Positions 7,906-16,914 are shown, numbered from the stretch's first letter. The stretch is DNA of 47,740 nt from an uncultured Pelagibacteraceae bacterium (GCA_902583345.1 CACHVT010000006.1:1-47740), one strand, 5' to 3'. Notes: generated by a model not told the origin, from the letters alone. Made by a program: numbers and translations.

Positions 7906-8839
7906 AGAATTAAAAATTTTATTGGCTTCTCCGAGAGGTTTTTGCGCAGGGGTAGATAGAGCTATAGAGATAGTAAAAAAAAGTATTGAAAAATATGGTC
8001 GTCCTGTTTACGTCAGGCACGAAATAGTTCACAACAAACATGTTGTAGAAAGTTTAAAAAAAATTGGAGCTATTTTTGTTGAAGAGTTAGATGAAATTAA
8101 AGACAAAAGTCGTCCAGTTATTTTCTCAGCTCATGGAGTTCCAAAATCAGTGCCGAAAGAGGCAACAAATTTGAATATGCAATATATAGATGCTACTTGC
8201 CCTTTGGTATCCAAAGTTCACCGAGAAGCAGAAAATTTATATAAAGCTGGAGCACATATAATCTTGATTGGACACAAGAATCATCCTGAGGTGGTTGGAA
8301 CAATGGGACAAATACCAAAAGAAAGTATTGATTTAATAGAAAATATCAAGGATGTTGAAAAATTCGAAAATAAAAAAAATAAAGATTTAGCTTTCATTAC
8401 GCAAACTACACTATCAGTAGATGATACAAAAGAGATTATAAATAAGTTAAAAGAAAAATTTCCTAAAATTAAAGAACCAAAAAAAGAAGATATCTGTTAT
8501 GCAACTACCAACAGACAATCTGCAGTAAAAAAAATTTCCAATTTGTGTGAAATGTTTTTTGTTATTGGAAGTAGGAATTCTTCAAACTCGGTTAGACTAG
8601 TTGAAGTAGCAAAAAATTCAGGATGTTCAAACGCTGTTTTAATTCATTCAGAAAGTGATATTCCTTATGAGAAAATCTCAAAATGTTCTACAATTGGTAT
8701 ATCTTCAGGAGCATCAGCTCCTGAAATTTTAGTCAAAAATTTTGTTAATAGTTTAAAAGAAAAATTTAAACTTAATATAGAGGAAGTTGAAATTATAAAA
8801 GAAGATGTAATCTTTAAGATACCTGGAAAACTTAATTAA
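7895..8839 (+). CDS. ispH: 4-hydroxy-3-methylbut-2-enyl diphosphate reductase (IspH)
   Basis: Last enzyme of the MEP isoprenoid pathway, making IPP and DMAPP with an oxygen-sensitive [4Fe-4S] cluster. The three cluster cysteines are present: Cys17 in SPRGFCAGV, Cys102 in DATCPLV and Cys201 in ICYATTNRQ. Substrate histidines are in HEIVHNKHVV and GHKNHPEV. The 314-residue length is normal. Its position after the carotenoid genes makes sense because it supplies their precursors. In many Alphaproteobacteria ispH-thrB-rnhA is also a conserved run, so the linkage may be ancestral. It overlaps thrB by one base. Confidence 0.97.
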   Translation: MKSKELKILLASPRGFCAGVDRAIEIVKKSIEKYGRPVYVRHEIVHNKHVVESLKKIGAIFVEELDEIKDKSRPVIFSAHGVPKSVPKEATNLNMQYIDATCPLVSKVHREAENLYKAGAHIILIGHKNHPEVVGTMGQIPKESIDLIENIKDVEKFENKKNKDLAFITQTTLSVDDTKEIINKLKEKFPKIKEPKKEDICYATTNRQSAVKKISNLCEMFFVIGSRNSSNSVRLVEVAKNSGCSNAVLIHSESDIPYEKISKCSTIGISSGASAPEILVKNFVNSLKEKFKLNIEEVEIIKEDVIFKIPGKLN

Positions 8840-9819
8840 TGGCTGTTTTTACAAAAATAAATAATAAAGAAATATCATATATTGAAAGCCAATTTAATTT
8901 TGGGAAAATAAAAGCTTTTAAGGGGATTAAAAAAGGCATTGAAAATACCAATTATTTAATTCTGACTAAAAATAAAAAATATATTTTAACAATTTTCGAA
9001 AAAAGAATACATGGTGGATGTAAATATAAAGATCTTCTTTTTTTTACTAAATTGATGGCTAAACTTTCAAAATTCAAAATAAAATGCCCTAACCCGATTA
9101 GAAGTAAAAAAGGAAATTATATTTTCAAATTAAAAAATAAGAATGCATGTATTGTTACATTTCTCAAAGGTAAGGATAAAAAACAATTAAGTGTTAAAGA
9201 TTGTTTTACGGTTGGCAAAAATGTTGCAAAATTACATAAAGTATCTACAAAAATAAATTTATATAGAAAGAACACGCTGGCAGTTTATTCATGGGCTAGA
9301 TTATTATCCAAAATAGATCATCGGATTAATAAAGTTTCAAAAAATTTAAAGCAGTTTGTCAAAAGTGATTTAAAATATATTAAAAAAAATTGGCCAGAAA
9401 ACCTTCCTAATGGAATAATTCATTGCGATCTTTTTATAGATAATATTTTTTTCAATAGAAATAATTTTTTTGGTTTTATTGATTTTTACTTTTCTTCAAA
9501 TGATTATTTAGTTTATGAACTAGCAACATGCATTAATGCATTATGTTTTATAAAAAAAAAAAATAAATTTATTTTAGATAGAAAAAGATCAAGCAAATTC
9601 ATCAAAGGGTATGAAACAATCAGAAAATTAACAAAAAAAGAAAAATTGTACTTTGGTTTAATTTGTAGGGGATCTGCTTTAAGATATCTTTTAACTAGAT
9701 CATATGATTATTTAAATACTCCTAAAAATGCTCTAATAAAAGTTAAAGATCCAAGGGAATATTTTCAAAAACTTAACTTTCACAGAAATATTAAATCATT
9801 TAATCAATACTTAAATTAA
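8839..9819 (+). CDS. thrB: Homoserine kinase, aminoglycoside-phosphotransferase type (ThrB)
   Basis: Phosphorylates homoserine in threonine synthesis. The 326-residue protein has the APH-like kinase fold used by alphaproteobacterial ThrB, not the GHMP fold. The catalytic loop is IHCDLFIDNIFF (His195, Asp197) and the metal-binding Asp215 is in GFIDFYFSS. The N-terminus NYLILTKNKKYILTIFEKR matches the ATP-binding lobe. It overlaps ispH and rnhA by one base each. The partner thrC is on the opposite strand, about 1.5 kb away. Confidence 0.92.
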   Translation: MAVFTKINNKEISYIESQFNFGKIKAFKGIKKGIENTNYLILTKNKKYILTIFEKRIHGGCKYKDLLFFTKLMAKLSKFKIKCPNPIRSKKGNYIFKLKNKNACIVTFLKGKDKKQLSVKDCFTVGKNVAKLHKVSTKINLYRKNTLAVYSWARLLSKIDHRINKVSKNLKQFVKSDLKYIKKNWPENLPNGIIHCDLFIDNIFFNRNNFFGFIDFYFSSNDYLVYELATCINALCFIKKKNKFILDRKRSSKFIKGYETIRKLTKKEKLYFGLICRGSALRYLLTRSYDYLNTPKNALIKVKDPREYFQKLNFHRNIKSFNQYLN

Positions 9820-10241
9820 TGATAAAAATTTATACTGATGGATCGTGTTTAAATAATCCCGGTAATGGAGGCTGGGCGGCAATAATTATTAAAGATGGGA
9901 AAAAAACTCAGATAAATGGTAGTAAAAAAAATACTACAAATAATCGTATGGAGTTACTTGCTCCGATTAAAGCTTTAAATAAAATACCAAAAGGAAGTAA
10001 CGTTCAAATTTTTACAGATTCTAAATATGTTAAATCAGGGATAACAGAGTGGATTCATAATTGGAAAAAAAATGGATGGAAAACTGCAAATAAAAAAAAA
10101 GTAAAAAATAAAGAACTTTGGACAGAATTAGATATTTTATCTAATGAATTTCAAATAAAATGGACTTGGGTAAAAGGACACTCCTCAGATAAATTAAATA
10201 ATGAAGTAGATCTACTCGCAAGAGAAGCTGCTAATTTATAG
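9819..10241 (+). CDS. rnhA: Ribonuclease HI
   Basis: A 140-residue nuclease that removes RNA from RNA-DNA hybrids. The catalytic carboxylates are all visible: Asp7 (IYTDGSC), Glu45 (RMELL), Asp67 (FTDSKY) and Asp131 (EVDLLAREAA), plus the flexible-loop His121 (VKGHSSD). The basic protrusion HNWKKNGWKTANKKKVKNKEL is present. It is the last gene of the long forward run that begins before atpI; its stop is followed by a 153-base convergent intergenic region. Confidence 0.97.
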   Translation: MIKIYTDGSCLNNPGNGGWAAIIIKDGKKTQINGSKKNTTNNRMELLAPIKALNKIPKGSNVQIFTDSKYVKSGITEWIHNWKKNGWKTANKKKVKNKELWTELDILSNEFQIKWTWVKGHSSDKLNNEVDLLAREAANL

Positions 10242-10394
10242 TTAAAAATCTGTTTTTAATTTTATGCATACTAGTAATACTGAACTTGCATTTGTAAATA
10301 TTAAAAAATTAATTTAAAAAAAGACACTCTCTAGTTAGTTTAAATTTAAATCTTCTCGGGGTTTGGGGCACCTGGCAACAGAACGCCCCATCAA
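10242..10394. other. Convergent intergenic region with a GC-rich structured element
   Basis: The gap between rnhA (+) and the minus-strand gene ending at 10395. The left two thirds (10242-10350) are almost pure A/T with no credible ORF. At 10351-10390 the composition changes sharply. On the plus strand GGGGC (10365-10369) pairs with GCCCC (10385-10389), enclosing an internal loop and CTG-GCAA-CAG (10372-10381), a stem capped by a GNRA tetraloop. A second G-tract (10358-10361) could compete for the same C-tract. No T-tract follows on either strand, so it is not a textbook intrinsic terminator. The GNRA loop favours the plus strand as the RNA. Confidence 0.55.
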
Positions 10395-10757
10395 CTATCT
10401 GCACAAAAAGGAATTATCACTTATTTTTTTTGGTTCATCAGCATAGTATTTAAACTTACTTAAAGATACCGTTTTAGGGTTTCTTAATTCAATGTCAATT
10501 TCCCACTTCTCATCTAAGGTTTTTCCAATTCCCAAAAAGAGACTTTTATATTTATAATATTCTCCTGACATACCATTTCCAAAAACAAAAATGTCTGAGA
10601 ATACTTTATCTTCTACTTTTATTTTATCAAAAGTATAGAATACACTAATAGTTTCATTATTTTTTTCATCTTTGCAAACTAAACTTTCAGCTGATAAATA
10701 AGTATAATTAATTAATAATATTAAAAAAAAAATCGCATTTACTAAAATTTTTTTCAT
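10395..10757 (-). CDS. Small secreted protein of unknown function
   Basis: A 120-residue protein with a clear signal peptide (MKKILVNAIFFLILLINYTYLSA split over residues 1-23, then ESLVCKDE). The mature part is a compact, beta-rich sequence with two cysteines, one near each end (VCKDE and SFLCR), that could form a disulfide in the periplasm. I chose the ATG at 10757; an upstream TTG at 10775 would add six residues before the signal peptide. I do not recognise a family. It lies downstream of the histidine phosphatase, in the same direction, after a 59-base gap. Confidence 0.75.
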   Translation of the reverse strand: MKKILVNAIFFLILLINYTYLSAESLVCKDEKNNETISVFYTFDKIKVEDKVFSDIFVFGNGMSGEYYKYKSLFLGIGKTLDEKWEIDIELRNPKTVSLSKFKYYADEPKKISDNSFLCR

Positions 10758-10816
10758 AAAATAAAATTTAATCAAATCTTGCTAAAAATCTCAAACAAAA
10801 TTCTATTAATAAAATC

Positions 10817-11371
10817 CTACATTGTATTAAAACTACCAATTATATTAAATTTTTTATCTGAAACTATAATTTCTCCAGAAGATGAACCTATATTTAAAAT
10901 TGAGGAAATAACTACAAAGTGTGTAACTAAAACTAAATTTTTATCACTATCCCAATTTTTAATATAGTTTCTAAGATCTTTAATTTGCTTTACTTCATTT
11001 GCCGCAAACCTCTCATCATAAAAGGAGTTTAAAGCATTAAAAGTTTTAAAATTTTGAAAAGCGTATTTTGCTGTATCTTTACATCTACACCACTCACTGG
11101 ATAATACTTTGTCAATTTTTATGTTATTATTTTCAAAAAATAGACCAATTTTTTTTGATTGTAAAATTCCATTTTCATCTAAATTTCTTTGAGTTGAACA
11201 ATCTTTTATATCAAAATTATTTGGATCACCATTTCCAGGTGCAATAGCGTGTCTTATAAAAACTAATTTTTTACCTTCTTTTAGAGATTTTACAATTTCA
11301 TCGTCAGAAAAGGCATTATTATTTTGAAATAGAAGACCTATAAATAGAAGGATTACAATTTTTTTAATCAC
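10817..11371 (-). CDS. Secreted histidine phosphatase family protein
   Basis: A 184-residue protein with an N-terminal signal peptide (about 1-21) and a phosphoglycerate-mutase-like domain. The phospho-acceptor motif is FIRHAIAPG (Arg40, His41). A second arginine is Arg97 in SSEWCRCKDTA, and the second histidine is His151 in LVTHFVVISSI. This RHG phosphatase layout, with an export signal, suggests a periplasmic phosphatase of unknown substrate. Translation appears to start at GTG, 6 bases after the thrC stop, so it is probably co-transcribed with thrC. Confidence 0.85.
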   Translation of the reverse strand: MIKKIVILLFIGLLFQNNNAFSDDEIVKSLKEGKKLVFIRHAIAPGNGDPNNFDIKDCSTQRNLDENGILQSKKIGLFFENNNIKIDKVLSSEWCRCKDTAKYAFQNFKTFNALNSFYDERFAANEVKQIKDLRNYIKNWDSDKNLVLVTHFVVISSILNIGSSSGEIIVSDKKFNIIGSFNTM

Positions 11372-11377
11372 TAGTAG

Positions 11378-12745
11378 TTAGACTTTGCTTTTAACAAAGT
11401 TTTTTACCTCTTGAGTATTATTTTTCAACACTTGGAAATTTTCCTTTTTATTAAGTACATACTCTAGTTCTTCGGGTAATTTTTCGTACTTATTTATTGC
11501 ATTTTTTGTAGCATCTGGAAATTTACATGGGTGAGCAGTTGATAAAACTACACAATCATTAAAAGATATTTTTTTTGCAGCGCCCACTCCAATGGCTGTA
11601 TGGGGATCTAATATTATATTATTTTCTTCGTAATTTTTTTTAATAATGTCTAAAATTTCTTGCTCATTACAACTTTCAGATAAAAAATCTTTTCGAATTA
11701 TCTCTAAATTATTCTTTTCAATTTGATAAGAATTTTGGTTAACTTTTTTCATAATTTGTGCTGTTTTTTCAGAGTCTGAATTATTTACATAATAAATTAA
11801 TCTTTCAAAGTTACTCGCTAGCTGAATATCCATACTTGGTGAAATTGTTTCTCTAACTTCTCTTGAAACATAATCACCTTTTGAAATGGCTCTATGCAAA
11901 ATATCGTTTTCATTTGTTGCAACAATTAATTTATCAATTGGTAATCCCATTTTCTTTGCTAGGTAGCCTGCAAATACATCGCCAAAGTTTCCCGTTGGAA
12001 CAGAAAATGAAATAGTTTTTTTACCTAATTTAAAATACGTGTAAAAATAATACACTGTTTGGGCAATAATTCTTGCCCAATTTATTGAATTTACTCCCGA
12101 CATATTTATAGATTTAGAGAACTCAAGATCACAAAACATTTGTTTTACAATATTTTGACAGTCATCGAAATTCCCTTCTATTGCAATATTGAAGACATTT
12201 TTTTCATCAATAGTAGTCATTATCTTTCTTTGAACAGAAGAAATTTTGTTGTTTGGATGCAAGACAAAAATATTTAAATTAGATTTGCCCTTAATTGCAT
12301 TTATAGCTGCTGCTCCTGTATCTCCAGAAGTTGCGACCACTATATTTATTTTTTTGTCATTTTTGCTTAGATAATATTCATACAAATTACCAATGAATTG
12401 CATTGCAATATCTTTAAAAGCTAAAGTTGGACCGTGAAATAATTCTAATAAAATTATTTCTCCTAGATTTGAAAGTTTTATAACCTCTTTTTCCCTGAAG
12501 GTTGAATAAGATTTTTTGATTAGAGATGAAAGTTCTTCTTTGGAAATAAAATCTTCAGAAAATAAATTTATTAATTCAGTGGATAATTCATTATAACTTA
12601 GATTTTCAAGCTTATACAATTCATCAGAACTATATCTTTTTAACGATTTTGGAACATAAAGCCCCCCATCATCAGCTAATCCCTTAATGAAAATTTGTTC
12701 AAAATTAAAATCCTTTGAACTGTCTCTTGTGCTTATGTATTTCAT
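11378..12745 (-). CDS. thrC: Threonine synthase
   Basis: A 455-residue PLP enzyme that converts phosphohomoserine to threonine. The PLP lysine is Lys111 in GPTLAFKDIAM, and the phosphate-binding loop is ATSGDTGAAA. The N-terminus MKYISTRD and DGGLYVP are typical of the long class of bacterial threonine synthase. It lies 45 bases downstream of ctaB on the same strand, so it is at the end of or just outside the oxidase operon. Together with thrB it gives the last two steps of threonine synthesis. Confidence 0.97.
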   Translation of the reverse strand: MKYISTRDSSKDFNFEQIFIKGLADDGGLYVPKSLKRYSSDELYKLENLSYNELSTELINLFSEDFISKEELSSLIKKSYSTFREKEVIKLSNLGEIILLELFHGPTLAFKDIAMQFIGNLYEYYLSKNDKKINIVVATSGDTGAAAINAIKGKSNLNIFVLHPNNKISSVQRKIMTTIDEKNVFNIAIEGNFDDCQNIVKQMFCDLEFSKSINMSGVNSINWARIIAQTVYYFYTYFKLGKKTISFSVPTGNFGDVFAGYLAKKMGLPIDKLIVATNENDILHRAISKGDYVSREVRETISPSMDIQLASNFERLIYYVNNSDSEKTAQIMKKVNQNSYQIEKNNLEIIRKDFLSESCNEQEILDIIKKNYEENNIILDPHTAIGVGAAKKISFNDCVVLSTAHPCKFPDATKNAINKYEKLPEELEYVLNKKENFQVLKNNTQEVKNFVKSKV

Positions 12746-12790
12746 CTGTGATATAAAGTACTCTAAACAAATATTTTATAGTCGCAATAT

Positions 12791-13705
12791 TTAAATTAAG
12801 GTATCTATTAAGAATAATACGAAAATTAAAAATAAATAAAAAATTGAAAATCCGAAGACTTTTTGTGCCTTTTTTAAATTAAACTCATTTTTTTTATATT
12901 TAAACAAATCATAGCAAATATAATTGTAATAAAAAGTAAGCAATAAGGAGCTGATTAAAAAAATCTCACCTGTAAACCCTATTACATAAGGTACAATAAC
13001 AACGGGAAGCATAAACAAAGAATAAACAAAAATTTTTTTCTTTGTTTCTTCTATTCCATTTGTAATTGGTAGCATTGGAATTTTAGCTTTTTGATAATCT
13101 TCAGCCTTATAAAGACTTAACGCCCAAAAGTGAGAAGGTGTCCAATAAAAAATTATTAAAAAAAATGTGATTGGTTCAAGTGTTAAAGAGTTCGTTGCAA
13201 TAGTCCATCCAATCACCGGGGGCAAAGCTCCTGATGCTCCTCCAATTACAATATTTTGTGGAGTTTTTCTCTTTAACCAAATTGTATAAACAAAAAGATA
13301 AAAAGCGATAGTAATTAGCAGTAAGAACGCAGATAAAAGATTAGAAAAATAATAAAGACCAAAAACAGATACGACTGATAAAATTATACCAAAAATTAAA
13401 GCATGGTCTCTATTAATTTTACCAGTTGGAATTGGTCTAAGACAAGTTCTTGTCATCAATTTATCTAAATCGGCTTCATACCACATATTCAGTGATCCTG
13501 CTGCTCCAGCCCCTATCGTAACAAAAAAAATACTAATAATAGAGTCAATTAACGGAACACTGTTTGGTGATGTTAACAAACCAACCGCACAGGTAAATAT
13601 TACAAGAGACATAACTCTTGGTTTCATTAACAATAATAATGATTTTAAATAACTTATTAAGTTATTAAAAGAAGAAGTTTGGTTTTTTAAAATATCGCTT
13701 GACAA
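12791..13705 (-). CDS. ctaB: Protoheme IX farnesyltransferase (haem O synthase)
   Basis: A UbiA-superfamily membrane prenyltransferase that adds farnesyl to haem b, giving haem O, the precursor of haem A in the oxidase. The 304-residue protein has about nine hydrophobic helices. The first Asp-rich motif is in NMWYEADLDKLMTRTCLRP, and the GGASGALPPVIGW loop is typical of CtaB. The frame starts at a TTG two bases after the previous stop; the next Met (residue 27) would already be inside the first helix, so the TTG is preferred. Confidence 0.95.
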   Translation of the reverse strand: MSSDILKNQTSSFNNLISYLKSLLLLMKPRVMSLVIFTCAVGLLTSPNSVPLIDSIISIFFVTIGAGAAGSLNMWYEADLDKLMTRTCLRPIPTGKINRDHALIFGIILSVVSVFGLYYFSNLLSAFLLLITIAFYLFVYTIWLKRKTPQNIVIGGASGALPPVIGWTIATNSLTLEPITFFLIIFYWTPSHFWALSLYKAEDYQKAKIPMLPITNGIEETKKKIFVYSLFMLPVVIVPYVIGFTGEIFLISSLLLTFYYNYICYDLFKYKKNEFNLKKAQKVFGFSIFYLFLIFVLFLIDTLI

Positions 13706-13707
13706 AT

Positions 13708-13971
13708 CTAATCCACATTCATTGAAACGAATACAACTAATAATATCATTCCAATAATAAGTATATGATTTCCCAAATCAAATATTTCAACTTTGCTATT
13801 TTTTTTATCTATAAATTTTCTATGCAGTGGTAGATTGTCATATGGATTAATTTTTATTTCCTTGCCTTGATTTTTTTCATTTTCTACTTTGATAGAAAAA
13901 CCAAACCATGTGATATATATAAAAAAAAGGAAAAAAAATAATAAACCAGCTAATATAGTATATCCATCCAT
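13708..13971 (-). CDS. Unknown 87-residue membrane protein of the oxidase operon
   Basis: A small protein with a hydrophobic helix at the N-terminus (about 6-28), a polar middle (about 29-65, with NPYDNLPLHRKF) and a second helix at the C-terminus (about 68-85, LGNHILIIGMILLVVFVSM). It sits between the subunit IV gene (6 bases upstream) and ctaB (2 bases downstream), where other Alphaproteobacteria carry assembly factors such as CtaG/Cox11. It has no copper-binding Cys/Met/His pattern, so it is not a plain Cox11. I do not recognise it. An assembly or small structural subunit is inferred from context only. Confidence 0.75.
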   Translation of the reverse strand: MDGYTILAGLLFFFLFFIYITWFGFSIKVENEKNQGKEIKINPYDNLPLHRKFIDKKNSKVEIFDLGNHILIIGMILLVVFVSMNVD

Positions 13972-13977
13972 AAATAT

Positions 13978-14313
13978 TTAACCTCCAACAAAAAAATAAA
14001 ATAGCCTTGTGAAAACAGTGTATTTATACTCTGCAACCATAAGGAATATAAAACACGCAATAGCCGTCATAGGCCATAGGAGAACATTTACTAATGCATA
14101 TCTTTCCCAAAATAAATGCATAAAAAAAGCCATAATTAAACCAGCTTTTAAAAACATAAAAATTAAAATTAAAGACCATCTTAATAAGCCCTGAAATTGA
14201 TACCAATCAACCAAATATGAAAAGAAACTTAAAACAAACAGAAGACCCCATATCCAAAGGTATATTCCTATTTTGTGTGTCGATGATTGATTTTTTTTTT
14301 CAGTTTCACTCAT
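13978..14313 (-). CDS. Cytochrome c oxidase subunit IV family protein
   Basis: A 111-residue protein with three membrane helices: about 17-33 (IGIYLWIWGLLFVLSFF), about 45-67 (RWSLILIFMFLKAGLIMAFFMHL) and about 74-93. The central FLKAGLIMAFFMHLFWE segment is the hallmark of the prokaryotic COX4/CyoD-like family (K-A-x-L/I-V/I-x-x-x-F-M-H). It is a small accessory subunit of haem-copper oxidases. It follows ctaE after 8 bases. The two-subunit-III plus subunit-IV arrangement differs from the classical aa3 operon. Confidence 0.85.
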   Translation of the reverse strand: MSETEKKNQSSTHKIGIYLWIWGLLFVLSFFSYLVDWYQFQGLLRWSLILIFMFLKAGLIMAFFMHLFWERYALVNVLLWPMTAIACFIFLMVAEYKYTVFTRLFYFFVGG

Positions 14314-14321
14314 AAATCATT

Positions 14322-15032
14322 TTACCATAAATAAAAAAATGCAAAGATAAATACCCAAACTAAATCTACAAAATGCCAGTATAAGCCAAGAATTTCAATT
14401 TCAACATAATCACCCTTCATTGATGTAAACCAGCCTCTTTTTTGATCGTCATAATGTCCTGCAAAAACCTTATAAGCGTAGATAAATAAAAATATTACTC
14501 CTATAGAAACGTGAGTTCCATGAAAACCTGTTATCATAAAGAAAAAAGATCCAAACTGAGCTGCACCAAACGGATTCTCCCAAGGCCTTACACCTTCATG
14601 AATTAATTTAGACCATTCAAAGGCTTGCATTCCAACAAATGTTAATCCTCCTATAGCTGTTGCTAGAACTAACCAACCACACATCTTTCTATTTTTTTCA
14701 TAACCGTATTTAACTGCAAGTGCCATAGTTCCGCTGCTAGTAATTAAAACAAATGTCATGATTGCGATTAGTAAAAGAGGTACTGGTACTCCAAATGCAT
14801 CAAGCGCAAATACTTCACTAGGATTAGGCCATTCTACTGGTGTAGAACCTCTTCCTTTCATATATGAAATCAAAAAACAACTGAATATAAATGTATCACT
14901 TAATAAAAAAATCCACATCATTGCTTTGCCCCAATGAACACCTTTGAACATTGTTTGATCAGAGCCGGTATCTTCAGCCATGCCCTTAAACCCAGGTTTA
15001 AGTTCTAGTCCATCTATTTTTGGGTCTGACAT
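14322..15032 (-). CDS. ctaE: Cytochrome c oxidase subunit III
   Basis: A 236-residue membrane protein of the COX3 superfamily. It starts with a polar tail of about 30 residues and then about five helices. Diagnostic segments are GKAMMWIFLLSDTFIFSCF, LATAIGGLTFVGMQAFEWSK, MITGFHGTHVSIGV (the conserved glycine-histidine patch) and the C-terminal EILGLYWHFVDLVWVFIFAFFYL. This WHFVDxVW end is shared by all subunit III proteins. It has the length of the shorter CyoC-like or coxO-like subunits. It lies 7 bases downstream of ctaD. Confidence 0.93.
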   Translation of the reverse strand: MSDPKIDGLELKPGFKGMAEDTGSDQTMFKGVHWGKAMMWIFLLSDTFIFSCFLISYMKGRGSTPVEWPNPSEVFALDAFGVPVPLLLIAIMTFVLITSSGTMALAVKYGYEKNRKMCGWLVLATAIGGLTFVGMQAFEWSKLIHEGVRPWENPFGAAQFGSFFFMITGFHGTHVSIGVIFLFIYAYKVFAGHYDDQKRGWFTSMKGDYVEIEILGLYWHFVDLVWVFIFAFFYLW

Positions 15033-15039
15033 TTTTATT

Positions 15040-16881
15040 TTATGTTTTTTCTACACCTGTATTAACAACTTCACTAGGAGGCGTAGTCTGTGTTATATAA
15101 TCCTCTTTTGCACCAGGAACACTAAAATCATAAGGCCATCTATGAACTACCGGAAGTCGGTCACCCCAGTTTCCATGCTCAGGAGGAACTGTAGGCGTTA
15201 ACCATTCTAGCGAATTGGCCTTCCAAGGATTTTTTCCAGCAGGTTTTCCTGTCTTCAAAGTTTTTATTATATTATATATTAATATAAATTGTGCAGCCCC
15301 TACTAAGAAAGCTGCTAAGCTTATAAATTCATTCATACCAACTGCAGATGTCATATATGGACTATCGTACATTTCGAAATATCTTCTTGGAACTCCAATA
15401 AATCCTAAATAATGCATTGGAAAATAAATTGAGTAAGCTCCTAAAAAAGTTGTCCAAAAATGCCACTTTCCTAATTTCTCATCTAAAAATCTACCGGCAA
15501 CTAAAGGAAACCAATGATAGATGGCGCCCATAATTACCATTAATGGCGCTATGCCCATTACCATATGAAAGTGAGCTACTACAAAATATGTGTCTGATAA
15601 GGGTACATCTACTGATACGTTTCCTAAGAAGATTCCAGTGATGCCTCCATTTACAAACGTAACAATAAATCCAAGGCACCAAAGCATGACAGTATTCATT
15701 CTTATGTTTCCCTTCCAAAGGGTTAAAATCCAGTTGTAAACTTTCATAGCAGTTGGAACTGCTATTATAAGTGTTGTAGTAGCGAAAAAGAAACCAAACC
15801 ATGGATTCATTCCGCTAACATACATGTGGTGAGCCCAAACGAAAAAGCTTAACGCACCTATACCAACAATCGCCCATACCATCATTCTATAACCAAAAAT
15901 ATTTTTTCTTGCATGTACAGAAATCAAATCTGAAATTATTCCGAATGCAGGCAGAGCAACTATATATACCTCTGGATGTCCAAAGAACCAGAACAAGTGT
16001 TGAAAAAGAATAGGACTTCCTCCACCATATTCTAAAACCTCACCAGCTTTTAAAATTGTTGGCATGAAAAAACTTGTTCCAAGCACTTTATCTAAGCTCA
16101 TCATCAATGCACCAACTAATAATGCTGGAAATGCAAGCATTGCTAAAACAGTCGCTGTAAAAATACCCCATACCGTTAAAGGCATTCTCATTAACGTCAT
16201 GCCTCGAGTTCTAGCTTGCAAAACAGTAATTAAATAATTTAATCCTCCCATTGTAAAACCTGCTACAAATAAAATTAATGATAAACACATTAATAGTATT
16301 CCATATTCTGAACCTGGAGTTCCTTCTAAAATTGTTTGTGGCGGATAAAGTGTCCATCCTGCTCCTGTTGGACCACCTGGAACAAAAAAACTTGCCATCA
16401 GAACTGCAACTGCTACAAAAAATGACCAGAAACTTACCATGTTAAGATATGGAAATACCATATCTCTTGCTCCAACCATCAAAGGTATTAAATAGTTTCC
16501 AAAACCTCCAAGGAAAAGTGCTGTTAAAAAGTACACAACCATTATCATTCCATGCATAGTAACGAACTGATAATAATGTTCCGCTGTCATAAAACCGGCT
16601 GCGCCTGGGAAACCTAGTTGTAAACGCATTAACCATGAAAGAATAAGACCGACTACACCAGTAAAAGTAGCTAAAAGAAAATATTGTACTCCAATAACTT
16701 TAGCGTCCTGACAAAAAACCCACTTAGTGATAAAGCTATGTCCATGATATAAATCTTGATCTGTAACTTCTGCTGGTCTTACATAATCCATGTCAGGAGT
16801 TAATCCTCCTCCTCCTCCGCCTGTTAAAGTTTCTGAGGACTGTGCTTGAATAGTTTTATTGTTATTAAAATCTTCGGACAT
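15040..16881 (-). CDS. ctaD: Cytochrome c oxidase subunit I
   Basis: The catalytic subunit, 613 residues with about 12 helices. The haem and copper ligands are all present: His110 (TMHGMIMV) and His439 for the low-spin haem, His437 (VAHFHMVMG) for the high-spin haem, and His302, His351 and His352 for CuB. Tyr306 in GHPEVYIV would form the His-Tyr cross-link, and Glu304 marks the D-channel A-type family. An N-terminal extension of about 45 residues contains six consecutive glycines. ctaC lies 33 bases upstream. The set I-II-III in one unit suggests a standard proton-pumping respiratory oxidase. Confidence 0.98.
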   Translation of the reverse strand: MSEDFNNNKTIQAQSSETLTGGGGGGLTPDMDYVRPAEVTDQDLYHGHSFITKWVFCQDAKVIGVQYFLLATFTGVVGLILSWLMRLQLGFPGAAGFMTAEHYYQFVTMHGMIMVVYFLTALFLGGFGNYLIPLMVGARDMVFPYLNMVSFWSFFVAVAVLMASFFVPGGPTGAGWTLYPPQTILEGTPGSEYGILLMCLSLILFVAGFTMGGLNYLITVLQARTRGMTLMRMPLTVWGIFTATVLAMLAFPALLVGALMMSLDKVLGTSFFMPTILKAGEVLEYGGGSPILFQHLFWFFGHPEVYIVALPAFGIISDLISVHARKNIFGYRMMVWAIVGIGALSFFVWAHHMYVSGMNPWFGFFFATTTLIIAVPTAMKVYNWILTLWKGNIRMNTVMLWCLGFIVTFVNGGITGIFLGNVSVDVPLSDTYFVVAHFHMVMGIAPLMVIMGAIYHWFPLVAGRFLDEKLGKWHFWTTFLGAYSIYFPMHYLGFIGVPRRYFEMYDSPYMTSAVGMNEFISLAAFLVGAAQFILIYNIIKTLKTGKPAGKNPWKANSLEWLTPTVPPEHGNWGDRLPVVHRWPYDFSVPGAKEDYITQTTPPSEVVNTGVEKT

Positions 16882-16914
16882 TTTTTCCTTTATATATATT
16901 TTTTACCATTTTAT

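Noticed and set aside
10258-10311. 17-codon ORF after rnhA
   Set aside because: Too short, no ribosome site, A/T-driven composition; likely chance.
10365-10389. Intrinsic terminator for rnhA or the opposing gene
   Set aside because: The stem is good but no T-tract follows on either strand; listed as an unexplained structured element instead.
15215-15412. Small plus-strand gene inside ctaD
   Set aside because: Antisense frame within a strongly conserved gene; no independent evidence.
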